Source of the DNA: Spirosoma spitsbergense DSM 19989 | GTDB taxonomy: Bacteria > Bacteroidota > Bacteroidia > Cytophagales > Spirosomataceae | DNA: 32,194 nt | Direction of reading: 5' to 3' | NCBI RefSeq assembly: GCF_000374085.1 | Contig: NZ_KB893598.1 | Location: 1 to 32,194 of the forward strand | Shown here: one piece after another, positions 24,501-32,106 of the stretch | Position numbering within the stretch: the first letter of the stretch is position 1 | Layout of the letters: every line of letters starts with the position of its first letter | Position numbers and translations under genes: made by a program | The notes under the pieces: generated by a model | The model's database searches: none | The model's input: the letters and a program-made list of their open reading frames with translations, nothing else | Told to the model about the DNA's origin: nothing

Positions 24501-26892
24501 GGGGGCTGCTGGTACCCGATGTGCCATCGCTAAACATGGCCCCGCCACTGACACTGGCGGTATTGGCCTGAAACGAGCAGTTGGTCAGGATCGGGCTGCT
24601 GATGCCAGTATCATTGGCCTGGTTATACATCGCTCCGCCACTGCCAGTAGCAGCATTGGCTTGAAAGGAGCAGTTAGTCAGGATGGGGCTACTAAGGCCA
24701 AACGTACCCGTGTTATACATTGCCCCGCCATTGCCACGGGCGGTGTTAGCCTGAAACGCGCAGTTGGTCAGAACGGGGCTGCTCGGACTACTGGGACCAT
24801 TATAAAAGCTATCGTTAAACATTGCCCCGCCATCGCCACTGGCGGTATTGGCCTGAAACACGCAGTTGGTCAGGATCGGGCTGGTATAGCTATTATACAT
24901 CGCCCCGCCTTGTGAAGCGGCATTGTCCTGAAACATGCAGTTGATCAGGCTGGTGTTACTGGTACCATCCTGACCCCTATAGTTAACCACTGCCCCGCCT
25001 TTTGTCGCTGAATTGGCTTGAAACACGCAGTTGCGGATGGCGAGATTGCCAAGACCATTGTTGTAGATGCCGCCCCCCGATTGGTCGAGACTGGTGCCGT
25101 TGGCATTACCGCCGGTAATGACAAAACCGTCGAGGATGGCGGTGGTGGTGGTCAGGCCCGTTGGGTTGCTGATGACGTGGTAGCTGTTGTCGGTGTTAGT
25201 ACCCACCGTACCAATGTCACCCGATAGCGTGGTGGCAGACGGTTGCGATGCCCCGCCGGGACCGCTGGTCGGGTTGACCGGGGGGCGTTGGCTCAGGGTC
25301 GTTTCGGTGCCCACAAAGCCGCCGTAGATGGCTACGTTAGGCCGCATGACAAAGCTAATGGTGCGGCTGGCGGGGCCGGTTGTGGTGGTGGGTTTGTAGG
25401 TTCCGTTGGCCACCCAGATCTCCGGGGTCGGCGCTCCGGCAGTCAGGCTACCAATACATCCGTAGTTGAGGGCGCTTTGCAGATCGGTGAAGGCATCGGT
25501 CCAGCTGAGGCCCGTGTTGGCCCCGGTGGCACCAGCCCGCACGTAAAGCCGACTGACGAAGTTGCTTACCCCCTGATACTCGACCGCACCCATGTCGATG
25601 CGACCGGTTGGCGTTCCGGCATTGGCAAAGAAACGCGGATTCCCGGCAAGGTCTGTGCTACCGACTGCGGCTGGTGCTCCGGTGGCGGTGGTTGTGGCGG
25701 GGTCTCCGGCGTTGATGGCGTATGAGCAGGGCGCGAGTTGCGTGGATGTGGTAGTGGCAAAGGGCGAGATGGTGGTGGTGAGGTTGCCCGTGACGCTAAT
25801 GAAATAGATGACCGACGCATCGAACAAACTGTAGCGAGCCGAGACATTGCCACCATTGTTGTTAAATGTATTGCCACCCCCATTGTCAAACAGCACGCAG
25901 TTGGTCAGACTGGGGCTGCTGATGCCAGAAGAGCCACTATTGTTATACATCGCCCCGCCTTGTGAAGCGGCATTGGCTTGAAACGAGCAGTTGATCAGGC
26001 GGGGGCTGCTGGTGCCATATTCGCCCTCGTTATAGATCGCCCCGCCAGAGCCACTGGCCGTAGCCGTATTGGCCTGAAACGCGCAATTAGTCAGGTTAGG
26101 GCTGCTGGTGCCAGAAGCACCATTGTTATAGATTGCCCCACCAGAGCCACTAAAAACTCCCCCGGCAGAATTAGCTTGAAACGAGCAGTTGATCAGACTG
26201 GGGCTGCTGCTTCCGTAAGAAGTCCCATGGTTAAACATCGCCCCGCCAAGATTGGCGTTATTGCCTTGAAAGAGGCAGTTTCGGATGGTGGGGCTACAAA
26301 AATTACCACTACCACGCCCATTATTGAAGATGCCGCCCCCTGACTGGTCGAGACTGCTGCTGGTGCCGTTGGCATTACCGCCGGTAATGACAAAGCCGTC
26401 GAGGATGGCGGTGGTGGTCAGGCCCGTTGGGTTGCTGATGACGTGGTAGCTGTTGTCCGTATTATTGCCCAGCGTGCCAATATCGCCCGATAGCGTGGTG
26501 GCAGACGGTTGCGATGTCCCCGTGGTCAGGTTCTGGACGGGGCGCTGGTTTAGGGTGGTTTCTGTACCGGCAAAGCCGCCGTAGATAGCCACTCCCGCTT
26601 TCATGGCAAAGCTAATGGTGCGGCTGGCGGGGCCGGTCGTGGTAGTAGGTTTGTAGGTTCCGGCCTTCACCCAAACCTGATCAGTAGCACTACTGGCGGC
26701 AATGGCTCCCTGCAAATTGGTCGTGCTGGTGGCCCAACTGGTGGCAGTGGCGGGGTTGGTGTTTGTGCCAGTGGTTGAGACATAGCGGATTGTCTGGGCA
26801 GTGGCGGTCAGGCTGCACAGCAACAGTAGAAAAACGAATAGGTTGCGGGCTGAATGCTGGCTGAGAAAAGCGTAACATTGAGTCATACACAT
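21598..26892 (-). CDS. Giant T9SS-secreted parallel beta-helix protein with Ig-like domains
   Basis: A 1764-residue exported protein. Signal peptide: about 1-32 (LFVFLLLLCSLTATAQ). Three large right-handed beta-helix modules span about 33-440, 447-909 and 1230-1670. Each opens with a YV(S/R/N)-x-GANTG-x-(S/T)W-type segment and an LQ-A-L helix, carries FVITGGN-NG and GGGI-NNG, then a ladder of NC-FQAN-A-GGAMYN-G-SSPSLTNC rungs, and closes with an LAPGSPAINAGDP, LAGNPR, GRIDMGAYEF signature. About 910-1228 holds four Ig/PKD-like domains (TYTVTV, GCTATAT). The last ~75 residues (LLYPNPVSAGGSVVLEP to RWRMVVQ) are a sorting domain. An in-frame ATG two codons downstream is an alternative start. It is flanked by the duplicated regulator-tail/lipoprotein segments. 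Such ladders are known from surface adhesins and carbohydrate-binding proteins; the target is unknown. Confidence 0.93.
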   Translation of the reverse strand: MCMTQCYAFLSQHSARNLFVFLLLLCSLTATAQTIRYVSTTGTNTNPATATSWATSTTNLQGAIAASSATDQVWVKAGTYKPTTTTGPASRTISFAMKAGVAIYGGFAGTETTLNQRPVQNLTTGTSQPSATTLSGDIGTLGNNTDNSYHVISNPTGLTTTAILDGFVITGGNANGTSSSLDQSGGGIFNNGRGSGNFCSPTIRNCLFQGNNANLGGAMFNHGTSYGSSSPSLINCSFQANSAGGVFSGSGGAIYNNGASGTSSPNLTNCAFQANTATASGSGGAIYNEGEYGTSSPRLINCSFQANAASQGGAMYNNSGSSGISSPSLTNCVLFDNGGGNTFNNNGGNVSARYSLFDASVIYFISVTGNLTTTISPFATTTSTQLAPCSYAINAGDPATTTATGAPAAVGSTDLAGNPRFFANAGTPTGRIDMGAVEYQGVSNFVSRLYVRAGATGANTGLSWTDAFTDLQSALNYGCIGSLTAGAPTPEIWVANGTYKPTTTTGPASRTISFVMRPNVAIYGGFVGTETTLSQRPPVNPTSGPGGASQPSATTLSGDIGTVGTNTDNSYHVISNPTGLTTTTAILDGFVITGGNANGTSLDQSGGGIYNNGLGNLAIRNCVFQANSATKGGAVVNYRGQDGTSNTSLINCMFQDNAASQGGAMYNSYTSPILTNCVFQANTASGDGGAMFNDSFYNGPSSPSSPVLTNCAFQANTARGNGGAMYNTGTFGLSSPILTNCSFQANAATGSGGAMYNQANDTGISSPILTNCSFQANTASVSGGAMFSDGTSGTSSPRLTNCVLFGNGGSKTIGNTNANVSARYSLFEPSSVTVTGFTSVTGNLTTGTLAATSSPFASSTATQLAPGSPAINAGDPATTTASVGSTDLAGNPRLVEGRIDIGAYEFQAVPGLTLVTSATPNPVCAGSTVVLSVTATAGTAGMPDQPYSYTWAAPMGITLSGTSSSAVSASIGASVSGSQTLTVTVGASGGSPRSTSLVSLTVIAPPTALFTPGSATLTCTSTSVTLTAGGTGSSYTFSAGAAQIGSTNQAVVSVPGTYTVTVRNTGGCTATATAIVVSNTAVPSLSILPTSATLTCASPTLSLTASGNGNARWDNNSINAVRSVSTDGVYSVTVTEANGCTATESITINQNITPPPATLASSGTLTCTNTSVTLTANTGTGLSYAFSAGAAQIGSTNQAVVSAPGTYTVTVSNTSGCTATATAIVVAVFPFPTRLYVNASATGANTGLTWADAFTDLQAALTYPSTECLSEIWVANGLYKPTSTTGPDSRTISFAMRPNVAIYGGFVGTETTLSQRPPVNPVGGPGGASQPSSTTLSGDIGLLGDNTDNSYHVISNPAGLTTSAILDGFVITGGNPNGAAAPDFYGGGIYNNGRGTGNFCNPTIRNCLFQANVAGAGGPMYAEGYGGAMYNNGGGAGNSSPSLTNCAFQSNVAGVGGAIFNYGEGGLSSPSLTNCLFQANAAAIGGAMLNRGIAGISSPSLTNCVFQGNTASGNGGAMYSDGRSSGNSSPSLTNCSFQANVASQGGAMYNWGSDRGTSSPSLTNCVLFGNGGGKTLFNADSASVSARYSLFDASVTGYLTGPGNLTTGTPAATSSPFSSSTSTQLAPGSPAINAGDPATTTAIVGSTDLAGNPRFVSGRIDMGAYEFESPTGARAATGENPTSSKEEQRSLLYPNPVSAGGSVVLEPAVTYRQYRVVDILGRVVLRADAPGELSGLNTAGLAGGVYTLQVETPSGWVRWRMVVQ
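22190..22700 (-). repeat. Beta-helix rung repeats, third module
   Basis: Near-regular units of about 85-110 bp carry GCAGTTGGTCAG-x-CTGGGGCTGCT on the plus strand (encoding the S-S-P-S-L-T-N-C rung). At least six units are visible. Comparable ladders at about 24480-25040 and 25890-26290 bring the total to about eighteen. Confidence 0.8.
23222..23337 (-). repeat. 116-bp near-identical Ig-domain repeat, copy 1
   Basis: It matches 23669-23784 in the same orientation at 112 of 116 positions by eye. It encodes the FSAGAAQIGSTNQAVVS part of an Ig-like domain and the following TYTVTV strand. The match is much closer than between the other Ig-like domains, so the duplication or gene conversion is recent. 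Confidence 0.85.
23669..23784 (-). repeat. 116-bp near-identical Ig-domain repeat, copy 2
   Basis: Partner of the repeat at 23222-23337, with four differences. The two are 447 bp apart inside the beta-helix gene, a multiple of three, so recombination between them would keep the frame. Confidence 0.85.
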
Positions 26893-26946
26893 TGGGGATG
26901 GTCTTAGCGCTTGTTGACGAAAGATAGATATGTCACAACTGAACTA

Positions 26947-27336
26947 CTAAATACCGCCAGTTTTGGTACTGGCCGAGGTGCGCGTAAGTCAAGTAAAGGT
27001 GGTGCCATCAAGTTCGGTCAGCGATGCCGAGGTCTGGCTGCTCAGGGTAAGCTGACATCCTGAATAGCCGGGTTCGATATTGGCCGCAGCCCCCTTAATA
27101 TGCACAACCACGGGGCCTTCCTTAAAAATATTGGTCGACCAGATTTTACCCATCTGTTGGGCGAGTGTTGGGGTAGAAGATGGAGAAGCCGCCGGACAAC
27201 CGGCCAGTGAAATGAGTCGTGTAAAGACCACTTCCCAGAGGACGGATGTGTTAGCGCAAACGGATGATTTATGGGTAGAAATAAGGCTGCTTCGGAGCTG
27301 ATTTACAGGTCTGAGAAGCAGGAAAGATGGTTTCAT
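26947..27336 (-). pseudogene. Broken second copy of the lipocalin-like lipoprotein gene
   Basis: It is a paralogue of the gene at 20868-21428. It begins MKPSFLLLRPV, has a lipobox LAGC (LISLAGCPAAS), a short linker, and IGKxWSxNI-like, NIEPGYSG and LTELDGTTFT segments. The frame then meets TGA and continues as LTRTSASTKTGGI before a double stop at 26947. The intact copy has 41 residues between TFT and LTRT where this copy has only the TGA codon. So an in-frame internal deletion left a stop at its junction. The C-terminal tail is also missing. A 103-residue truncated lipoprotein could still be made from the 5' part, but it would lack half the domain. The beta-helix gene starts 55 bp further on. 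Confidence 0.8.
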
Positions 27337-27502
27337 TACGTAGCTGTTCAGGAGTTGGTAACAGCACGAATATAGCGAATCTGTTGGGCAGCCAGACAAA
27401 AATGTAAACCAACCAGCGTGGCTATAGATACGAACGACCGAACTATGTTTACGAACGGTCGGTTGGCGCGTATCAGCGGAACATAAACTGCTTCATGAAC
27501 TC
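26947..27502 (-). repeat. Direct repeat B: regulator end plus broken lipoprotein
   Basis: Partner of repeat A (20899-21592). It includes the last 30 bp of the intact LytTR gene, the intergenic block with the hairpin AACGACCG/CGGTCGGTT (one bulge), and the deleted lipoprotein copy. The hairpin is partly kept in copy A and could end the kinase-regulator transcript. Confidence 0.8.
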
Positions 27503-28213
27503 ATCCTTGAAGGTACGACCCAGCGGAATCTGAAAGCCACTGCCCGTTATTTCATGCTCATTGAACGACTCAATTCTATTGATGTTGACCGCATAGGAGC
27601 GATGGACACGAACCAGTTGTTTCAAAGGCAACCGTTCCAGTACATTGCTTATCGACTGCCGGATGGCGTATTTTTTCTGTGTGGTAACAATCGTGGTATA
27701 AATTTTATCAGCCTCCAGGTAGAGGATATCGCCCATCGAAAATTTGACGAACTGGTAATTCTGCTTGATAAAAATATCGTCGTTGACCTGTAAAATCGTT
27801 TCCCGCTGCGTACTGTCTTCCCGCACCAGCTGCGTAGGCTGGATTTTTACAGCGAAATTATTAATGGCCATTTCAATGGCCATTCTGAGGTTCGTCAGGT
27901 GATAGGGCTTGGAAATATAAGCCGCCGGGAAGGTCTTTTTTGCCCGTTCGAGCGTGGTTTTATCGGTTAAAGCAGTCAGGTAAATAATGGGCACCTGCTT
28001 TACCGCTATTAACTGTTCGATGGTTTCGATACCGTCCCAGATACCTTTGATGTGAATATCACAGAGGACTAAATCTATGTCATTTTCCCGGAAATGAGCA
28101 AGGGCATCCGGCCCATTATCGACCACGTAATCGACCTCATACCCATCCGATTCGAGTGTATTACTTAAATCTTCAGCCAGGATAAATTCATCTTCAATCA
28201 GGAGGATTTTCAT
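27473..28213 (-). CDS. LytTR-family response regulator
   Basis: A cytoplasmic DNA-binding response regulator of 246 residues. Residues 1 to about 122 are a receiver domain with the acidic pair Asp8/Glu9 (LLIEDEF), phosphoacceptor Asp52 (LVLCDIHIKG), Thr80 (IIYLTA) and Lys102 (YISKPY). Residues about 140-246 are a LytTR domain (FVKFSMGDILYLEADKIYT, RQSISNVLERL, LVRVHRSYAVNINRIESF, IPLGRTFKDEF). Its ATG overlaps the stop of the kinase gene as ATGA, so the two form a translationally coupled pair. Receiver residues are intact. The genes downstream on the same strand encode the surface proteins, which makes them the obvious candidate targets, though no LytTR binding site was identified. Confidence 0.95.
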   Translation of the reverse strand: MKILLIEDEFILAEDLSNTLESDGYEVDYVVDNGPDALAHFRENDIDLVLCDIHIKGIWDGIETIEQLIAVKQVPIIYLTALTDKTTLERAKKTFPAAYISKPYHLTNLRMAIEMAINNFAVKIQPTQLVREDSTQRETILQVNDDIFIKQNYQFVKFSMGDILYLEADKIYTTIVTTQKKYAIRQSISNVLERLPLKQLVRVHRSYAVNINRIESFNEHEITGSGFQIPLGRTFKDEFMKQFMFR

Positions 28214-30009
28214 GCGGCCATTTTTAGGTTTTCCTGCGGAATATGTAGGTTAAAAACGGTGCCCCGCCGATTTTCTATGGTAAACGTACCGCCTATCTGT
28301 CGGGTGAGGCCCGCCACCAGTTTCTTACCGAACGAATCCCGGCCTTTTTGCCAGCGTTCCAAGTCGATGCCCACCCCGTTGTCCCTGACTTCGAGCGATA
28401 GGCCGGTATCATTTTTCAGGGTGATTTCAAGGAGTGGTCGTGCGGTATCTGCGTACGCGTACTTGAATGAATTGGTCAGTAGTTCATTGATAATCAGTCC
28501 TAACGAAATAGCCAGATCGACATCTATCTCTTCCTGTTCAACCGTGAGTTGCAAGTCAAATTCATCGGGGTGGTAGTTGTAGGCACTCATCAGGCTTTCG
28601 GCCAGGTCGCTGATGTATTCCCTGATGTTGATGCTGGTAATTTTATCGGTCTGGTATAATCGCTGGTGGATCAGCGACATGGCATCAACGCGCTGCTGTC
28701 CCTGCCGAACGGCCGCTATGGCCTGTTTGTCGTCTAATTTAGTCGACTGAATCCGGAGCAGACTCGATACAATAGCGAGGTTGTTTTTGACCCGGTGATG
28801 CAGTTCTTTCATCATCAGTTTCAGGTCTTCGGATTGTTTCTGAACCAGCGAACGGCTTGCGTTTAATTTTCGGTTTTGCCAGAATAAAACACCTAAAAAG
28901 CCAATAGATAAAAATAAGCCTGCCCCGATTAAGAGTAATTGTCGTTGTTGAAGGGTGTTCTTTACATTCAGACTGGCAATCTCCAGTTCTTTTTTCTCGG
29001 TCTGATATTTCGCTTCGACGTCGGCAATGAGTTGTGTTTTGTCGAGCCGGATCATCGAATCTTCCAGGGCTTTGGCGTGCTCCAGATTCGTTAAGGCGTC
29101 TTTGTATAAACCGGCCCGTTGCTGAGCCAGATACAGGGCCTCGTACGAATTGAACGAACGGTGTATGTCGTTTCCTTTTTGACTGATTGTGATGGCTTTT
29201 TGTGCGTAGGTAATGGCCCGTACCGGATCGTTTTTCAGGCGGAAAAGATGGGATAGGTTTCGGTATATGTGTTCCGTATTTTGTTCATTACCGGCCTTTT
29301 TGTAGATAACCAATGCTTTTTCAAGGAGTGGAATGGCGGTGTCATAATTCGTTCGTTCGTCAATATACAATTGCCCCGAATTAGCATATAGATTGCCTAC
29401 GGACAGATTTTCGACCTTACAGGTTCGGGCTATTTGTAAACCCATCTGATAAGCGGCTTCTGCTTTCGTGTAGTCATGTAGGTCCCGATACGTAATGCCC
29501 AGATTATTATACGTGCGAATCAGCCCAAGGGTATCGTTGGTCAGGGAATACAAGTCAATCGCTTTTAACCCGAATGCCAGGCCCTTTCGGGTCAGGACGT
29601 CTACATGCTGGGCGTCGCCCATTCGTTTGTAGGTTAGTCCCATATTGCTGTAGGCCGTTCCCATGCCCCGCGTATCGTTGATTTTCTCGTAGAGTGCCAG
29701 CGCTTTCAGACTAAGCCGAATGCTTTCGTCATATTGACTCTGGTCCTGAAAGTAATTGCCGATGAGCTGGTAGGTACGGGCTTCTAACTGCTGGTTTTTG
29801 GCCTGTCTGGCAAAATGTAGGGCAAGACGCAGATATTTTCGGATGGAGTCGGGCTTTGTACCGGGAAAACTGCCAATGAGTTTATGCGTTATTATCGTCT
29901 TCTGTGTGTAGTTCTGGGTTTGCCGTAACGCCTTATGGAGTGAATCAAGCCTAAGTGAGGGTTGGGCTAAACTGAGTAGAGGGAGCAGTGACAGGAGCAG
30001 GCATTTCAT
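28210..30009 (-). CDS. TPR-containing sensor histidine kinase (HisKA_2 type)
   Basis: A 599-residue membrane sensor kinase. The N-terminus (MKCLLLSLLPLLSLAQP) is a signal peptide. Residues about 35-320 are TPR repeats (GTAYSNMGLTYKRMGD, RTYNNLGITYRDLHDYTKA and others), probably periplasmic. A coiled segment leads to one transmembrane helix (about 357-377, LLLIGAGLFLSIGFLGVLFW). The kinase core is of the HisKA_2 class, with KELHHRVKNNLAIVSSLLR at 401-419 (phosphoacceptor His404 or His405), then Asn509 in the N box (IINELLTNSFKYAY), DNGVGI at 543-548 and GTVFNLHIP. It overlaps the LytTR regulator by 4 bp, so the pair should form one phosphorelay. Its gene diverges from the sugar-acid dehydratase. 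The ligand is unknown. Confidence 0.95.
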   Translation of the reverse strand: MKCLLLSLLPLLSLAQPSLRLDSLHKALRQTQNYTQKTIITHKLIGSFPGTKPDSIRKYLRLALHFARQAKNQQLEARTYQLIGNYFQDQSQYDESIRLSLKALALYEKINDTRGMGTAYSNMGLTYKRMGDAQHVDVLTRKGLAFGLKAIDLYSLTNDTLGLIRTYNNLGITYRDLHDYTKAEAAYQMGLQIARTCKVENLSVGNLYANSGQLYIDERTNYDTAIPLLEKALVIYKKAGNEQNTEHIYRNLSHLFRLKNDPVRAITYAQKAITISQKGNDIHRSFNSYEALYLAQQRAGLYKDALTNLEHAKALEDSMIRLDKTQLIADVEAKYQTEKKELEIASLNVKNTLQQRQLLLIGAGLFLSIGFLGVLFWQNRKLNASRSLVQKQSEDLKLMMKELHHRVKNNLAIVSSLLRIQSTKLDDKQAIAAVRQGQQRVDAMSLIHQRLYQTDKITSINIREYISDLAESLMSAYNYHPDEFDLQLTVEQEEIDVDLAISLGLIINELLTNSFKYAYADTARPLLEITLKNDTGLSLEVRDNGVGIDLERWQKGRDSFGKKLVAGLTRQIGGTFTIENRRGTVFNLHIPQENLKMAA

Positions 30010-30349
30010 AGGGTCTTTAGTAAGTTATACTGGTCGATTTGTAGTTGCCCACAGATCGATAGCCACTATTGTACCGTGCTGATCAACGGATAAGCGAAAT
30101 CCAGACACTAGGGAAGTTTCCCTTTCCGGGCGTATCAACCTACGAAAAAAAGCGAACATTTAACAAAATAATCTTTTTTTGCTGCCGTAAAGCGAACCTG
30201 CAGGGGCCACATGGGCGGGTGTTATCGTTAGTGGCAGGCACCTAACGGATCAGGGTTATACGTTTCGACAGACTGGTAAAATGCAGTTTTTAAAAGTATA
30301 ATGGCTTATCCGGGGGCTTTATCGAATACTGTTAATAGCTTACTGCAAC
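30010..30349. promoter_or_regulatory. Divergent regulatory region between the kinase and the dehydratase
   Basis: A 340-bp region with no coding frame. It holds the inverted repeat at 30109-30123, two direct copies of AAAGCGAAC exactly 40 bp apart (30149-30157 and 30189-30197), and an A7G/CT7 inverted repeat (30145-30180) between them. No exact Bacteroidota promoter was found in either direction. Confidence 0.5.
30109..30123. promoter_or_regulatory. Inverted repeat, candidate operator shared with the maeB region
   Basis: TAGGGAAGTTTCCCT, containing the inverted repeat AGGGAA-GT-TTCCCT. It matches the site at 7484-7498 at all 12 positions of TAGGGANNNTTCCCT, and both palindromes have the same centre. 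It lies 100 bp upstream of the kinase ATG. Confidence 0.5.
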
Positions 30350-32056
30350 ATGCCCCTACGCTCAAGAGACTGGTTTGGCCGCACCGGAAAAGACGGCTTT
30401 ATTTACCGCGCCTGGATGAAAAATCAGGGTTTCCCGCACCACGAATTTGAAGGGAAACCCGTCATTGGTATCTGCAACACCTGGTCGGAGTTAACGCCCT
30501 GCAACGCCCACTTCCGCGAACTGGCCGAAGCCATCAAGCGGGGGGTGTGGGAAGCGGGCGGTTTCCCGCTCGAATTTCCGGTGATGTCGCTGGGTGAGTG
30601 CCAGATAAAACCCACCGCCATGCTGTTTCGCAACCTGGCCAGTATGGACGTGGAAGAAAGCATCCGGGGCAACTCCATCGACGGCGTTATTCTGATGTGC
30701 GGCTGCGACAAAACCACGCCATCGCTGGTGATGGGGGCATGCAGCGTGGATATTCCTACCATGGTGGTGTCGGGCGGGCCGATGCTGGCCGGCCGGTTTC
30801 AGGGTCGGCGCATCGGTACTTCGGACCTGTGGCGGTTTGCCGAATCGTTCAAAATGGGCGAGATGAGTCAGGCCGAGTTTATTGCCGCCGAAGCCAGCAT
30901 GGCCCGCAGTCAGGGGCATTGTGCCGTGATGGGCACCGCCAGTACGATGGCCGCCATGGTTGAATCGCTGGGACTGGCCCTGCCCGACAATGCCACTATT
31001 CCGGCGGCTGATTCGCGCCGGAAAGTACTGGCCCACATGACGGGCGTTCGAATGGTCGAACTGGTGAAGGAAGATGTTAAGCCCTCCCAAATCCTGACCC
31101 GTCAGGCCTTTGAGAATGCTATCATGGTCAATGCGGCTCTGGGCGGTTCAACCAACTTTATCCTGCACCTCACGGCCATTGCCGGTCGCGTTGGCGTGGA
31201 TTTGTCGCTGGATGATTTCGATACCTTATCGGCTAAAATACCATTGCTGGCTAACCTTCAGCCTTCCGGTGAGCATTTCGTGGAGGATTTATTCTATGCC
31301 GGTGGCCTGCCTGCCATCATCAATGAACTGCGCCAGTACCTGAACAACGATGCCCTGACGGTGAACGGTCGCACCATCGGCGAGAACTGCGCCGAAGCCA
31401 AATGTTACGACAAAGCTGTGATTGCCTCCGTCGATGAGCCCTTCAAACCCGAATCGGGTATTGCCGTGCTGCGGGGAAATCTCTGCCTGAACGGGGCCGT
31501 TATCAAGCCTTCGGCGGCTTCGCCCGAACTGATGCAGCATACGGGCCGGGCGGTGGTGTTCGAGAATATCGATGATTACAAAATCCGCATCGACGACCCC
31601 GAACTGGATGTTGACCCAACCTGCGTGCTGGTCCTCAAGAACGTAGGGCCAAAAGGCTACCCCGGCATGCCCGAAGTGGGCAATATGCAGCTTCCGGCCA
31701 AGATTCTGGCGCAGGGTGTACATGACATGGTTCGTATTTCCGACGGGCGCATGAGCGGTACTGGCTTCGGTACGGTGGTACTGCACATATCGCCGGAGTC
31801 GGCCATGGGTGGAAATCTGGCACTGGTACAAAACGGTGATCTGATTACGCTTGATGTTGATAACCGGAGCCTGCACCTGCACGTATCGGATGAGGAACTG
31901 GCCGGGCGGCTGGTGCATTTCAAACCCCTCGATTTAGGCTATGACCGTGGTTATGTGAACCTGTATATTCGTCACGTAACGCAGGCCCACGAAGGGGCAG
32001 ATTTCGATTTTCTGCGGGGCGGTTCGGGCAGCGAGGTAAAGCGGGATTCGCATTGA
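30350..32056 (+). CDS. IlvD/Edd-family sugar-acid dehydratase, L-arabinonate dehydratase-like
   Basis: A cytoplasmic iron-sulfur dehydratase of 568 residues that removes water from a sugar acid to give a 2-keto-3-deoxy acid. The N-terminus (LRSRDWFG), the segment WMKNQGFPHHEFEGKPVIG and the C-terminal GADFDFLRGGSGSEVKRDSH match sugar-acid dehydratases, such as Rhizobium L-arabinonate dehydratase, much better than the branched-chain amino acid enzyme IlvD. Candidate cluster ligands are Cys51 (TPCN), Cys119 (CGCDKTTPS) and Cys191 (GHCAVMGTAS). Asp120 and Lys121 would bind the metal, with Lys121 the likely carbamylated residue. The catalytic Ser is Ser469 (GRMSGTGFGT). The substrate (arabinonate, xylonate, galactonate or similar) cannot be fixed from sequence. 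It is a single gene in the window, divergent from the kinase. Confidence 0.9.
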   Translation: MPLRSRDWFGRTGKDGFIYRAWMKNQGFPHHEFEGKPVIGICNTWSELTPCNAHFRELAEAIKRGVWEAGGFPLEFPVMSLGECQIKPTAMLFRNLASMDVEESIRGNSIDGVILMCGCDKTTPSLVMGACSVDIPTMVVSGGPMLAGRFQGRRIGTSDLWRFAESFKMGEMSQAEFIAAEASMARSQGHCAVMGTASTMAAMVESLGLALPDNATIPAADSRRKVLAHMTGVRMVELVKEDVKPSQILTRQAFENAIMVNAALGGSTNFILHLTAIAGRVGVDLSLDDFDTLSAKIPLLANLQPSGEHFVEDLFYAGGLPAIINELRQYLNNDALTVNGRTIGENCAEAKCYDKAVIASVDEPFKPESGIAVLRGNLCLNGAVIKPSAASPELMQHTGRAVVFENIDDYKIRIDDPELDVDPTCVLVLKNVGPKGYPGMPEVGNMQLPAKILAQGVHDMVRISDGRMSGTGFGTVVLHISPESAMGGNLALVQNGDLITLDVDNRSLHLHVSDEELAGRLVHFKPLDLGYDRGYVNLYIRHVTQAHEGADFDFLRGGSGSEVKRDSH

Positions 32057-32106
32057 TTTTTATTGTATTGCATCCGCGTTGTCCCATCATTCCGTAAGCG
32101 GGCGAT

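Noticed and set aside
22190..26290. Regular short repeats resembling a CRISPR array
   Set aside because: They are in frame within a beta-helix coding sequence, with imperfect units and 'spacers' that encode conserved rungs.
30180..30280. Possible structured RNA in the kinase/dehydratase gap
   Set aside because: Only weak, non-consecutive pairings were found and no riboswitch core was recognised.
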